Positions 43,372-52,344 are shown, counted from the stretch's first letter. The stretch: DNA of 64,000 nt from Arthrobacter sp. U41 (GCF_007679325.1 NZ_VEGI01000001.1:1736001-1800000), one strand, 5' to 3'. The notes: generated from the letters alone by a model not told the origin. Numbers and translations are program-made.

Positions 43372-43506
43372 TTGTCAGGAAAGTCTCCCAGAAATATTAG
43401 TGCCAAAAAAACGGGAAAGTCGATCCTCGAAAAGCGGGCCGAGAAAAAGGCAAAAAACGAATCCAGCGAAACGCTGTTCGCAAAGCCGCGTAAAAACCAG
43501 AGGTGA
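43372..43506 (+). CDS. small lysine-rich protein, 44 aa
   Basis: A short frame starting TTG at 43372 (or GTG at 43363) reads SGKSPRNISAKKTGKSI, then LEKRAEKKAKNESS and LFAKPRKNQR. AGAAAGG lies ten bases upstream of the TTG. Lys/Arg make up about a third of the residues, with no hydrophobic core, so it is probably disordered and may bind nucleic acid. Similar tiny KSGKSxxEKRAEKKAK-type proteins occur in related actinobacteria as I recall. The region just upstream (43295-43345) is unusually AT-rich and probably holds its promoter. Confidence 0.6.
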   Translation: MSGKSPRNISAKKTGKSILEKRAEKKAKNESSETLFAKPRKNQR

Positions 43507-43746
43507 CACCTCCGCCCTGATGCACCCAAGAACTGCGGGCAGCCGGACGCGAGACTCCTAGCCGTGATCGGCTGCCCGCAAACAAACGGCCAGGGCGTCC
43601 AAGTTATGGCCGACTGGCCCAACGACCTTCAAGCGAACGAGCCGGGGTTTCACAAGGCTCTCATCAGGGACCGGGTGACTGCCGGCTGGATAACGCTTTT
43701 AAACCCGTGGAAATTGTCAACCGTTCAGTCACAGAAAGACCCTGTC

Positions 43747-44097
43747 ATGCGCCAGATATGTGCTGCCCTGATAATTCCGGCCCGTTTTAGCCATTCCCTT
43801 CGCATCGAAGAGATCGACACATCTCTGGCCACGCGGCAGACCTTAGTCGAAGGGAACGTCGGAGCAATGTCGTATATGGATTGGCACGTTTATCTGAACG
43901 ACGAGGCAGACTTCATCCCCCTGCCCCTGAACGCCCGGGCCGAAGTGCTGATCCGCGAAGCGGGTCTGCATCTCGAGGGGACCGTAAGCGGGACGGCTGT
44001 GTTCCTCGGACACGGAAGCAACGGCGACGAAGCGGACGCCCCTGCACACCTGCTCCGGCTGGCCGAACGCCTCTTCGACACAGCGTTGGCGGCCTAG
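43747..44097 (+). CDS. DUF3846-like hypothetical protein
   Basis: 116 residues from the ATG at 43747. RQICAALIIPARFSHSLRIE is followed by LVEGNVGAMSYMDWHVYLND and LPLNARAEVLIREAG, the order of DUF3846, a small domain common on phages and plasmids. The frame is open upstream to 43564 with an ATG at 43606, but that part has weaker coding character and contains AT-rich promoter-like text. Function unknown. It may be a scrap of mobile DNA. Confidence 0.6.
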   Translation: MRQICAALIIPARFSHSLRIEEIDTSLATRQTLVEGNVGAMSYMDWHVYLNDEADFIPLPLNARAEVLIREAGLHLEGTVSGTAVFLGHGSNGDEADAPAHLLRLAERLFDTALAA

Positions 44098-44194
44098 CGA
44101 AGCACGCACTGTGGTCCCTGCTGCCCCGGGTACGGGGGGCCCGCCCGGCTCGCTAAGATGGATCAGATGACCAACTGCTGAAAGTAGTGCGCAC

Positions 44195-47100
44195 ATGCCA
44201 TCCCATCCGGACGATAGTGCGGCACTGGCAATACAGACCCCCGCGATCAACGACCGCTCCCTTGCGGCCGGACTTGCCTACGCCATGGGAAGCCGCGTTT
44301 CCGGGATTTCCTTCGATGCCTCCACTGGGCTCATGCTCGGCAAGGTGCGGGGCGGCGCCGATGTGCCGTACTCGACGACGGCGAAGCTGGTCCGGAAGGC
44401 GGGCGGCTGGAGCTGCACCGTGGGCGTCTGCAGCTGCCCGGTCCGGAAGGACTGCAAGCATGTGGCCGCCCTGTTGTTTTCCGCCGAAGACAACCCGGCG
44501 ATCCGGGTCCAGCTGCTGGCCCCCGCCGATGTCAGCCGACTGTCCCGGCAGGCCCCGGTGCTGGACGTCCCGGACTGGGAGCAGGCCCTCAGCCCGCTGA
44601 TCGCCCAGCCGGGGATCACCCAGTCCACCAACGGCGTCCCGCTCGCACTGCAGTTCGAGATCGAGGAACCCGCCCCGCATTTCTCCTACACCGGCCGCCG
44701 GGATCCGCTGCGCAGCGTGCGCCAGCTGAAGGCGCGTCCCGTCATCATGGGTGCCAAGGGCAAGTGGATCCGCGGCGATGTCTCGTGGAGCACCCTGAGC
44801 TACCTGAGCTACCGGCGCGAGTGCAATGAGGCCCACGTCGAGTGGATGCAGGAGTTCCTCGCCTCGCACACCGCCCAAGCCAACCGCCAGCACGCCGGGA
44901 CCGGGCTGTGGCTGGGACTGAACACCTATGCCGGCAAGAACCTGTGGAGCCTGCTGGCCCAGGCCCGGAAGATCGGCGTCGCCCTGGTGCACAGCCGAGG
45001 TTCGGACCCCGTGCGCCTCGTGGAGCAGCCGGCCGCCGTCGGGCTCAACCTGACCCGCTACGGGACCGCACCGGCCGACGGACCCGACGCCGACGCGGGC
45101 ACCGCGCTGCCGGCAGCCGCCGGCAGGGACGGCGGCGGGCTGTCGCTCGCCCCCACCATCACAGTCGAGGGGGAGGTGGTGGATCCGGCGTCGGTCGGGA
45201 CCATCGGACGCCCGGCTCACGGGATCTTCCTGACCTCCGGCGCGGATGCCCTGCCCGGCGTCGCACCATCCGACTCCGTCATCACGCTGGCCCCGCTGGA
45301 GGGCGGGCTCAGCGAGGAACTGCTGACCTTCGTCACGGCCGGGACCACGCTGCATATACCAGCCCGGGACGAGAGCCGGTTCCTGACCGGCTTCTATCCG
45401 AAACTCAAGCAGAGCGCCCGGGTCACGGCCACCGACGAGTCCGTGGAACTGCCCCAGCTGGCCGTCCCCACCCTGTCGCTGCTGGCGAACTACGGCGCCG
45501 ACCACCGGGTCCGGCTGCACTGGGAATGGCACTACAAGTCCGGCAAGCTCGTCACGGCCCAGCCGCTGTGGCGCCACCCGGGCGATCACGGCTACCGGGA
45601 CGACCCCGCCGAAGCCCGGATCCTCGAAGCCGTCGGGCAACCGTGGGACGTGGTGCCGGCACTGGGCGAGTCGGCCACCGGCGGCTGGGGAACACCGCGC
45701 CTGGCGGCCTCGGCTGAACTCAGCGGCCTCGACACCCTGGCCTTCACCGAGGAACTGCTCCCCCGGCTCAGTGAGGTTCCCGGCGTCACCGTGGACACCG
45801 CCGGCGAGATCGCCGACTACCGCGAGGCGGAGGAGGCCCCGGTGGTCTCCATCTCCACGAAGGCCACCGAACAACGGGACTGGTTCGACCTGGGCATCCA
45901 GATTTCCCTGGAGGGCCAGCCGGTGTCCTTCGCGGCCGTTTTCTCCGCACTGGCCGCAGGCCAGACCAAGATGCTGCTGCCCAGCGGCGCCTACTTCTCC
46001 CTGGACCTGCCCGAACTGCACCAGCTGCGGGCCCTCATTGAAGAGGCCCGGGAACTGCAGGACAACAAGGACGCCCCGCTGCAGATCAGCCGCTTCCAGG
46101 CCGGACTCTGGGACGAACTGGCGCAACTCGGCATCGTGGACCAGCAGGCCGCGGCGTGGCGCGAGTCCGTCGGGGGGCTCCTGGAAGGCGACGTTGTGGG
46201 CCTGCCGCTGCCGGCCACACTCAACGCGGAGCTGCGGCCTTACCAGCTGGAAGGGTTCAACTGGCTCAGTTTCCTCTACCGCCACGGCCTGGGCGGGGTC
46301 CTGGCCGATGACATGGGCCTGGGCAAAACTGTGCAGGCGCTGGCGCTGATCTGCGCCGCCAAGGAAGCGGCCGGGGGTGTGGCCGGGACACTGACCGAAG
46401 CGGCCGACGGCGGTGCTGCCGCTGCTGAGCCTGCCGGCGCTGCGCCCGGCACTGCCCCTGGCGCTGCGCCTTTTCTCGTCGTGGCTCCCACCAGTGTCGT
46501 GGGCAACTGGGAGGCCGAAACCGCCCGGTTCGCCCCGGGCCTGACAGTACGGGCCATCAGCGAGACGTTCGCCAAGAGCGGCTCGGACCCGGTGGCCGCC
46601 ACCGCAGGCGCGGACATCGTGATCACCTCCTACGCCCTGTTCCGGATCGACTACGAGGCCTATGCGTCCAAGGAATGGGCCGGCCTGGTCCTGGACGAGG
46701 CCCAGTTCGTCAAGAACCACCAGTCCAAGGCCTACCAGTGCGCCCGGAAGCTCCCGGCAGTGTTCAAACTTGCCATCACCGGCACCCCGCTGGAGAACAA
46801 CCTGATGGAGTTCTGGGCGTTGACCTCGATTGTCGCGCCGGGGCTCTTCTCAAGCCCCAAGCGGTTCGCCGAGTACTACCAGAAGCCGGTCGAAAAGAAT
46901 GGGGACAAGGCGCAGCTGGACAAGCTCCGGCGCCGGGTCCGTCCGCTGATGATGCGGCGCACCAAGGAACAGGTCATCCACGACCTGCCGCCGAAGCAGG
47001 AGCAGATCCTCGAGGTGGTGCTGAACCCGCGGCACCAGAAGGTCTACCAGACCCACCTGCAGCGCGAACGCCAGAAGATCCTGGGCCTGATCGATGACGT

Positions 47101-47704
47101 CAACAAGAACCGCTTCACCATCTTCCAGTCGCTTACGTTGCTGCGACAGCTCAGCCTGGACCCCTCGCTGATCGATCCCTCACTCTCCGGGGTGCGCTCC
47201 AGCAAACTCGATGTGCTCTTCGAGCAGCTGGAGGACCTCGTGGCGGAAGGGCACCGCGCTCTGATTTTCAGCCAGTTCACCGGCTTCCTCGGCAAGGTCC
47301 GCGAGCGGCTCGTCGAGGAGAACATCGAGTTCTGCTACCTGGACGGCAGCACCCGCAACCGCACCGACGTCGTCAATGAGTTCAAGAACGGCGCCGCCCC
47401 GGTGTTCCTGATCAGTCTCAAGGCCGGCGGCTTCGGCCTGAACCTGACGGAGGCGGACTACGTGTTCCTGCTGGACCCGTGGTGGAACCCCGCCTCGGAA
47501 GCGCAGGCCGTGGACCGCACGCACCGGATCGGGCAGGCGCGGAACGTGATGGTCTACCGGCTGGTCGCCAAGGACACCATCGAGGAAAAGGTCATGGCGC
47601 TCAAGGCCAGGAAGTCCCGGCTGTTCGCCGACGTCATGGAGGGCGACGCGCTCTCCGGCGGGGCGCTCACCGCGGAGGACCTGGCCGGGCTGTTCACCGA
47701 CTGA
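44195..47704 (+). CDS. SWIM zinc finger SNF2-family helicase
   Basis: 1169 residues. The SWIM motif at about 70-95 is CxCx(n)CxH (VCSCPVRKDCKHVAALLF). A long bacterial SNF2-associated region follows. The ATPase begins near 690: Walker A DDMGLGKT (about 704), then an Ala/Gly-rich insertion of ~35 residues, DEAQ box (about 833), GTPLENN, and the C-terminal lobe with FSQFTGFLGK, LKAGGFGLNLTEADYVF and DRTHRIGQ. Such proteins translocate on double-stranded DNA to remodel protein-DNA complexes. It is monocistronic. ATG at 44195 with a weak ribosome site. Confidence 0.95.
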   Translation: MPSHPDDSAALAIQTPAINDRSLAAGLAYAMGSRVSGISFDASTGLMLGKVRGGADVPYSTTAKLVRKAGGWSCTVGVCSCPVRKDCKHVAALLFSAEDNPAIRVQLLAPADVSRLSRQAPVLDVPDWEQALSPLIAQPGITQSTNGVPLALQFEIEEPAPHFSYTGRRDPLRSVRQLKARPVIMGAKGKWIRGDVSWSTLSYLSYRRECNEAHVEWMQEFLASHTAQANRQHAGTGLWLGLNTYAGKNLWSLLAQARKIGVALVHSRGSDPVRLVEQPAAVGLNLTRYGTAPADGPDADAGTALPAAAGRDGGGLSLAPTITVEGEVVDPASVGTIGRPAHGIFLTSGADALPGVAPSDSVITLAPLEGGLSEELLTFVTAGTTLHIPARDESRFLTGFYPKLKQSARVTATDESVELPQLAVPTLSLLANYGADHRVRLHWEWHYKSGKLVTAQPLWRHPGDHGYRDDPAEARILEAVGQPWDVVPALGESATGGWGTPRLAASAELSGLDTLAFTEELLPRLSEVPGVTVDTAGEIADYREAEEAPVVSISTKATEQRDWFDLGIQISLEGQPVSFAAVFSALAAGQTKMLLPSGAYFSLDLPELHQLRALIEEARELQDNKDAPLQISRFQAGLWDELAQLGIVDQQAAAWRESVGGLLEGDVVGLPLPATLNAELRPYQLEGFNWLSFLYRHGLGGVLADDMGLGKTVQALALICAAKEAAGGVAGTLTEAADGGAAAAEPAGAAPGTAPGAAPFLVVAPTSVVGNWEAETARFAPGLTVRAISETFAKSGSDPVAATAGADIVITSYALFRIDYEAYASKEWAGLVLDEAQFVKNHQSKAYQCARKLPAVFKLAITGTPLENNLMEFWALTSIVAPGLFSSPKRFAEYYQKPVEKNGDKAQLDKLRRRVRPLMMRRTKEQVIHDLPPKQEQILEVVLNPRHQKVYQTHLQRERQKILGLIDDVNKNRFTIFQSLTLLRQLSLDPSLIDPSLSGVRSSKLDVLFEQLEDLVAEGHRALIFSQFTGFLGKVRERLVEENIEFCYLDGSTRNRTDVVNEFKNGAAPVFLISLKAGGFGLNLTEADYVFLLDPWWNPASEAQAVDRTHRIGQARNVMVYRLVAKDTIEEKVMALKARKSRLFADVMEGDALSGGALTAEDLAGLFTD

Positions 47705-47721
47705 CGCGCTGGATCCACACA

Positions 47722-47787
47722 GCAACGCGGGGTCATTTAGCGCCGGCAAGACCCGCCGGGGAGGGGCCGGAGCTGACCCCGCGTTGC
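47722..47787. repeat. 66-bp palindromic element with 14-bp perfect outer stem
   Basis: GCAACGCGGGGTCA (47722-47735) pairs perfectly with 47774-47787. The 38-base interior contains further GC-rich pairing (GCCGGC/GCCGG). It lies 18 bp after the SNF2 stop in a convergent spacer, so it may terminate transcription, but its size and lack of T-tract also fit a dispersed REP-like element. Confidence 0.75.
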
Positions 47788-47944
47788 CGCGACTGCAGCG
47801 ATCGTTTCCGCCTCCCGTGGCGACGCTCCCGCCCAGTTACTCGGCACCGCACCCCGCCTCCGCGCCCGGAAACCGCGGGATTCCGCGGGATCCTAGGTGC
47901 AAGCGGAGGTGCGGACAGCAGCAACTGGGCAGGAGCGTCGGCAG

Positions 47945-47972
47945 GCCCCGGCAGGGGTGCCCGTGCCGGGGC
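47945..47972 (-). terminator. terminator hairpin of the monooxygenase gene
   Basis: GCCCCGGCA (read from 47972) and TGCCGGGGC pair perfectly over nine bases with a ten-base loop, beginning directly after the monooxygenase stop codon on the minus strand. No T-tract follows. Confidence 0.6.
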
Positions 47973-49901
47973 TCAGCCCGCGTGATCCTGCAATTCGGGG
48001 GCGCGGTTTCCGGAACGCAGCAGGGGTGCGAAGAACGCGGCCAGCTCCGCCGTCGCCGTCAGCGGCAGGACGTTCGCCACGTACTGGTCCGGCCGCACCA
48101 CCACCACCGCACCGCCGCGGTCGATGCCGCGCAGCTCGAAGATGTCCGCCTCAGGATCGGTGCCGTAGACCTTCTCCAGGTAGGCGAGCTTGAACGGCCC
48201 CACCTCCGGCTTGAACACCGTCGGCACGGCGCCGATGTCGATGCCCGTGTGGTCCTGCTGGTAGACCACCTTCACGTCGAACCACGCGTCACTGTCGGCA
48301 CCTTCGGGGGTGGCCGCGAGCGGTGAATCCGGAGCCGTGGACAGCCACGCGCCAAGATCCGCGGCCGGCGACGGGGCCGCCGCCGACTGACCCGGCGCTG
48401 CCCCGTCCGCGAAGACGTAGATGCGCCAGCGGCCGTCCGCCGCGGCCTGGTGGCCGAGCTGGACCGGGTTGGTGTCGCAGACCCGCACAACCGGCGCGGA
48501 TTTGAAGCGCTTGCCGACAGGGAAGCCGGTGGCCAGGTTCTGGTGCGTCGCCTCGGCGACGATCATCGACGGCGAGTACTCGGTCATAAAGCCCGCCGGA
48601 AACTCGGCGGTGCGCACGTAGAAGTCCTCGAGCTCGGAGGGGTTCTCGAACTCCTCGGGCTTCTTGGCCATGAGCGTCGACCACGCCTTGTCGAAGTCGA
48701 TGAGGTTCTTCGCGACGACCTGCCGCTCCGCCGAGTAGGTGGAAAGCAGGCTCTCCGGGCTGCGGCCCTCCAGCACGTGGCCGAGCTTCCAGCCGATGTT
48801 GAAGCCGTCCTGCATGGAGACGTTCATGCCCTGGCCGGCCTTGGCGCTGTGCGTGTGGCAGGCGTCGCCGGTGATGAACACACGCGGCGTGCGGGTGCCG
48901 AGGTCCTCCGGGAGGACGTCGTCGAACCTGTCAGTGAGGCGGTGGCCCACCTCGTACACGCTGTGCCACGCCACGTTGCGCACGTCGAGCGTGTAGGGAT
49001 GGATGATCGCGTTGGCCTTGGCGATGATCTGCTCGATGGTGGTCTTGCGGACCGCCCCGTTGTCGTCCGCGGGCACCTCGCCCAGGTCGACGTACATCCG
49101 GAAGAGGTGCCCGCCCTCACGCGGGATCAGCAGGATGCTGCCGCCGTCGTGGGACTGGATGGCGCACTTGAGGCGGATGTCGGGGAAGTCCGTATTGGCC
49201 AGCACGTCCATAACGCCCCACGCGTGGTTGGCCTGGTCACCGGCCATGGTGCAGCCGATCGAAGCACGGACCCTGCTGCGCGCGCCGTCCGCGCCCACAA
49301 CGTACTTGGCCCGGACAGTGCGGGTCTGGCCCTCGTCGGGGCCGGAGGTGCGGAGAAGCGTCACCGAGACGGGGTACTCGCCCTCACCGACCTCGAGCCC
49401 GACAAACTCGTAGCCGTAGTCGGGCGCCATGCGGGAGGGCGCGTTGGCCATGAATTCGCCGAAGTAGTCCAGCACACGGGCCTGGTTGACGATGAGGTGC
49501 GGGAACTCGCTGATCCCGCCCGGATCGTCGAGGGTGCGGGCGCTGCGGACGATTTTCGAGGGGTTCTGGGGGTCCGGCTTCCAGAATGCCATCTCGGTGA
49601 TGCGGTAGGCCTCGGCGATGATCCGCTCCGCGAAGCCGAAGGCCTGGAAGGTCTCGACGCTCCGGGCCTGGATGCCGTCGGCCTGGCCGATGGCGAGCCG
49701 CCCGGCGCGGCGCTCAACGATGCGGGTGGTGACGCCCGGGAACTGGGACAGCTGGGCGGCCGCGAGCATACCTGCGGGCCCGGTGCCCACAATGAGCACG
49801 TCCACCTCGTCAGGAAGCTGGGTGGGGCGGTCGATGCCGACGCCGGCAGCCGGCTGGACGCGCGGGTCACCGGATACGTATCCGTGATGGTGGAAATGCA
49901 C
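47973..49901 (-). CDS. FAD-dependent aromatic monooxygenase, MobA (3-hydroxybenzoate 4-monooxygenase) like
   Basis: 642 residues. FAD motif VDVLIVGTGPAGMLAAAQL (33-51), the second FAD segment RVFITGDACHTHSAKAGQG, and a C-terminal thioredoxin-like domain as in phenol hydroxylases. Many stretches match 3-hydroxybenzoate 4-monooxygenase: GQADGIQARSVE, SEFPHLIVNQARV, WGVMDVLANTDFPD, ELRGIDRGGAVVVVRPDQYV. These enzymes hydroxylate a phenol ortho to the OH using NADPH and O2. Because it faces the homoprotocatechuate operon, the substrate may be 3- or 4-hydroxyphenylacetate, giving 3,4-dihydroxyphenylacetate. GTG start at 49901 with GAGGA six bases upstream. Confidence 0.88.
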   Translation of the reverse strand: MHFHHHGYVSGDPRVQPAAGVGIDRPTQLPDEVDVLIVGTGPAGMLAAAQLSQFPGVTTRIVERRAGRLAIGQADGIQARSVETFQAFGFAERIIAEAYRITEMAFWKPDPQNPSKIVRSARTLDDPGGISEFPHLIVNQARVLDYFGEFMANAPSRMAPDYGYEFVGLEVGEGEYPVSVTLLRTSGPDEGQTRTVRAKYVVGADGARSRVRASIGCTMAGDQANHAWGVMDVLANTDFPDIRLKCAIQSHDGGSILLIPREGGHLFRMYVDLGEVPADDNGAVRKTTIEQIIAKANAIIHPYTLDVRNVAWHSVYEVGHRLTDRFDDVLPEDLGTRTPRVFITGDACHTHSAKAGQGMNVSMQDGFNIGWKLGHVLEGRSPESLLSTYSAERQVVAKNLIDFDKAWSTLMAKKPEEFENPSELEDFYVRTAEFPAGFMTEYSPSMIVAEATHQNLATGFPVGKRFKSAPVVRVCDTNPVQLGHQAAADGRWRIYVFADGAAPGQSAAAPSPAADLGAWLSTAPDSPLAATPEGADSDAWFDVKVVYQQDHTGIDIGAVPTVFKPEVGPFKLAYLEKVYGTDPEADIFELRGIDRGGAVVVVRPDQYVANVLPLTATAELAAFFAPLLRSGNRAPELQDHAG

Positions 49902-49945
49902 GGGCTTTCCTCACTTCGTTGTGTGGCGGCCTGTCGCCGTCTTGC

Positions 49946-49987
49946 GTGTTCGATAATAGAATTTAGTGTTCGATAATCGAAATTTAG
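49946..49987. promoter_or_regulatory. two 20-bp-spaced operator-like direct repeats in the hpa divergent spacer
   Basis: GTGTTCGATAAT occurs at 49946 and again at 49966, each followed by an AGAATTTAG or CGAAATTTAG tail. The second copy contains the perfect dyad TTCGATAATCGAA (49969-49981); the first has one mismatch. They lie 45-65 bp upstream of the monooxygenase start and overlap a likely -10 (TATTAT on the minus strand, 49958-49953). A dimeric regulator could occupy two adjacent helical faces. Confidence 0.72.
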
Positions 49988-50058
49988 TCTGTGATCCAGA
50001 ACTGTACGGCAGATATGACGTGGGTTACAAGTGGTTTGAGAATCCGCGGAATCAGGGG

Positions 50059-50100
50059 TTGACGATCCTGACTTCCTCAGCCATAGTCATCGTATACGAT
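50059..50100 (+). promoter_or_regulatory. promoter and GntR-type operator of the hpa operon
   Basis: TTGACG (50059-50064), 17-bp spacer, CATAGT (50082-50087). The predicted transcription start falls inside the perfect 12-bp palindrome ATCGTATACGAT (50089-50100), whose GTATAC centre is typical of GntR/FadR-family operators. The GntR protein encoded second in the operon is the natural ligand. Confidence 0.72.
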
Positions 50101-50124
50101 TTCGTACTCGATGAGGAGACATTC

Positions 50125-51645
50125 TTGGAACAGGTCACCGACCACACCCTGGCCGCGGCCCGCAAGGTCATCGCGGTGCATATCAACTACCCCAGCCGGG
50201 CCGCCCAGCGCGGCCGGACGCCGGAGCAGCCTTCCTACTTCCTGAAGCCATCGTCCTCCCTGACAGTCGGTTCGGCAGCAGCCCCTTCAACAGTGGAGCG
50301 CCCCGCCGGCTGCGAACTCCTCGGCTATGAGGGCGAAATCGCGTTGATCATCGGCAAGCCCGCCCGGCGCGTAAGCCTCGGGGACGCCTGGAGCCACGTC
50401 GAATGGGTCACGGCCAGCAACGACCTCGGCGTGTACGACCTCCGCTATGCGGACAAGGGCTCCAACCTCCGGTCCAAGGGCGGCGACGGCTTCACGCCCG
50501 TGGGCCCGGGCCTGATCCCGGCGGACGCCGTGGACCCCGACGCACTGCGGATCCGCACGTGGCACAACGGCGAACTGGTCCAGGACGACACCACCCACGA
50601 CCTGCTCTTCCCGTTCGCCCGGCTCGTGGCCGACCTCTCCCAGCTGCTCACCCTCGAAGAAGGGGACATCATCCTCACCGGCACCCCGGCCGGGGCCTCG
50701 GTCGCCACGCCGGGCGACGTCGTCGAGGTTGAAGTCAGCAGCGCTGACCTCACTACCGGCCGGCTGGCCACCCGGGTGGAGGAAGGCACGACGCCGTTCG
50801 CGGACTTCGGCGCCCGGCCCAAGACGGACGACACGCAGCGGGAGGAAGCCTACGGTTCCCGCGAAGCGGCGGGGCTTGCGCTTCAGGCACCAGCGGCAGC
50901 GGAGGCCACCGCCGTCGGGCATGTCCTGTCCCCGGAGCTGAAGTCGAAGCTGGAAAGCGTCTGCACCGCCACCCTGTCCTCCCAGCTGCGCAAGCGCGGG
51001 CTGAACAACGTCAGCATTGACGGCCTCACCTCCACCCGCCCCGACAAGCGCATTGTGGGCCTGGCCCGGACCCTGCGCTACGTGCCCAACCGCGAGGACC
51101 TCTTCAAGGCCCACGGCGGCGGATTCAACGCCCAGAAGAAGGCGATCGACTCCGTCAACGAGGGTGAAATCCTGGTCATGGAGGCCCGCGGCGAAAAGGG
51201 CACCGGCACTATCGGCGACATCCTGGCCCTCCGCGCCCAGGTCCGCGGAGCCGCCGCCATAATTACCGACGGCGGCGTCCGCGACTTCTCCGCCGTCGCC
51301 GCCATGGACATGCCCACCTACTACGCCAACCCGCACCCCGCGGTCCTGGGACGCCGGCACATCCCGTGGGACACGGACATCACCATCGCCTGCGGCGGCA
51401 CCACCGTGCAGCCCGGGGACATCATTGTGGCGGATTCCGACGGCATCCTGGTGATCCCGCCGGCCCTCGCCGAAGAGCTCGCGGATGATTCCATCGCGCA
51501 GGAGCGTGAGGAAACGTTTATCGCCGAGATGGTGCAGCAGGGCCACAGCGTGGACGGCCTCTACCCGCTGAACGCCGCATGGCGCGCCAGGTACGACGAA
51601 TGGGAAGCGATGGGAGGCGGGCAAAACCAATGGCTGACACAGTGA
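50125..51645 (+). CDS. FAH-family (HpaG-like) domain fused to RraA/HMG-aldolase-like domain
   Basis: 506 residues from TTG at 50125, which has GAGGAGAC four bases upstream. Residues about 60-230 are a fumarylacetoacetate hydrolase fold: GYEGEIALIIGKPARR supplies metal-binding Glu residues, and KGGDGFTPVGPGLIP and LTGTPAG follow. After a linker (about 230-270), residues 275-490 are RraA-like: ATLSSQLRKRGLNNV, RGAAAIITDGGVRD with the conserved Arg-Asp, and VQPGDIIVADSDG. HpaG usually has two FAH domains for decarboxylation and isomerisation of the ring-cleavage product; here the second is replaced by a domain known for aldolase and oxaloacetate decarboxylase chemistry. Confidence 0.9.
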   Translation: MEQVTDHTLAAARKVIAVHINYPSRAAQRGRTPEQPSYFLKPSSSLTVGSAAAPSTVERPAGCELLGYEGEIALIIGKPARRVSLGDAWSHVEWVTASNDLGVYDLRYADKGSNLRSKGGDGFTPVGPGLIPADAVDPDALRIRTWHNGELVQDDTTHDLLFPFARLVADLSQLLTLEEGDIILTGTPAGASVATPGDVVEVEVSSADLTTGRLATRVEEGTTPFADFGARPKTDDTQREEAYGSREAAGLALQAPAAAEATAVGHVLSPELKSKLESVCTATLSSQLRKRGLNNVSIDGLTSTRPDKRIVGLARTLRYVPNREDLFKAHGGGFNAQKKAIDSVNEGEILVMEARGEKGTGTIGDILALRAQVRGAAAIITDGGVRDFSAVAAMDMPTYYANPHPAVLGRRHIPWDTDITIACGGTTVQPGDIIVADSDGILVIPPALAEELADDSIAQEREETFIAEMVQQGHSVDGLYPLNAAWRARYDEWEAMGGGQNQWLTQ

Positions 51646-52334
51646 CTGCCGCTGCCACAGGCACCAGCGCCGCCGCTAACGCAGGCACGCACACCGCCAG
51701 CAAATCCGAGCGGGCCTACGCCTCCGTCAAAACCCGCATCGTCGACGGCACCTACTCCCCCGGCTACCGGCTGGTGCTCGCCAAGATCGCCGAGGACCTG
51801 GGCGTCAGCGTAGTGCCGGTGCGCGAGGCCATCCGCCGGCTCGAGGCGGAAGGCCTGGTGAAGTTCGAGCGGAACGTCGGCGCCACCGTGGCCGGCATTG
51901 ACCCCACCGAATACCTGTACACAATGCAGACGCTGAGCATCATCGAGGGCGCCGCGACGGCCCTTTCGGCTCCGCTCATCGGGCCGGCGGACGTGGCACG
52001 CGCCCGGGCCGTGAACGCCGAGATGCGCGACTGCCTGACACACTTCGACCCGGTCCGGTTCACGCAGCTGAACCAGGACTTCCACAGCGTCCTGTTCGAG
52101 CACTGCCCCAACCCGCACATCCTGGACCTGGTCCACCGGGGCTGGAACCGCCTCGCGTCGCTGCGGTCCTCCACGTTCCGGTTCGTCCCCGGCCGCGCCC
52201 ACGAGTCCGTGGACGAACACGAGGAGCTCCTGCAGCTCATCGAGTCCGGCGCCGGCGCGGATGAGATCGAACGGGCCGCCCGCCTGCACCGCTCCGCCAC
52301 CCTGGACGCGTACCTCGCCCAAAGCAACAGTTAG
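51630..52334 (+). CDS. GntR family (FCD domain) regulator of the hpa cluster
   Basis: 234 residues. The winged helix (about 25-90) contains GYRLVLAKIAEDLGVSVVPVR and REAIRRLEAEGLVKF; the FCD effector domain follows with metal-binding type histidines (LNQDFHSVLFEH, VDEHEELLQLIESG). The ATG at 51630 overlaps the end of the fusion gene by 16 bases and GGGAGG lies upstream of it. Encoded inside the operon, it probably represses it through the GTATAC palindrome at 50089-50100, with a pathway intermediate as inducer. Confidence 0.92.
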   Translation: MADTVTAAATGTSAAANAGTHTASKSERAYASVKTRIVDGTYSPGYRLVLAKIAEDLGVSVVPVREAIRRLEAEGLVKFERNVGATVAGIDPTEYLYTMQTLSIIEGAATALSAPLIGPADVARARAVNAEMRDCLTHFDPVRFTQLNQDFHSVLFEHCPNPHILDLVHRGWNRLASLRSSTFRFVPGRAHESVDEHEELLQLIESGAGADEIERAARLHRSATLDAYLAQSNS

Positions 52335-52344
52335 GAAGACAACA

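Noticed and set aside
43564..43746. N-terminal extension of the DUF3846-like gene
   Set aside because: Open but compositionally poor and partly AT-rich; the domain begins at the ATG at 43747. The ATG at 43606 remains possible.
44153..46720. 855-codon open frame on the minus strand
   Set aside because: Antisense to the SNF2 helicase with all helicase motifs on the plus strand; no recognisable domain in the antisense product.
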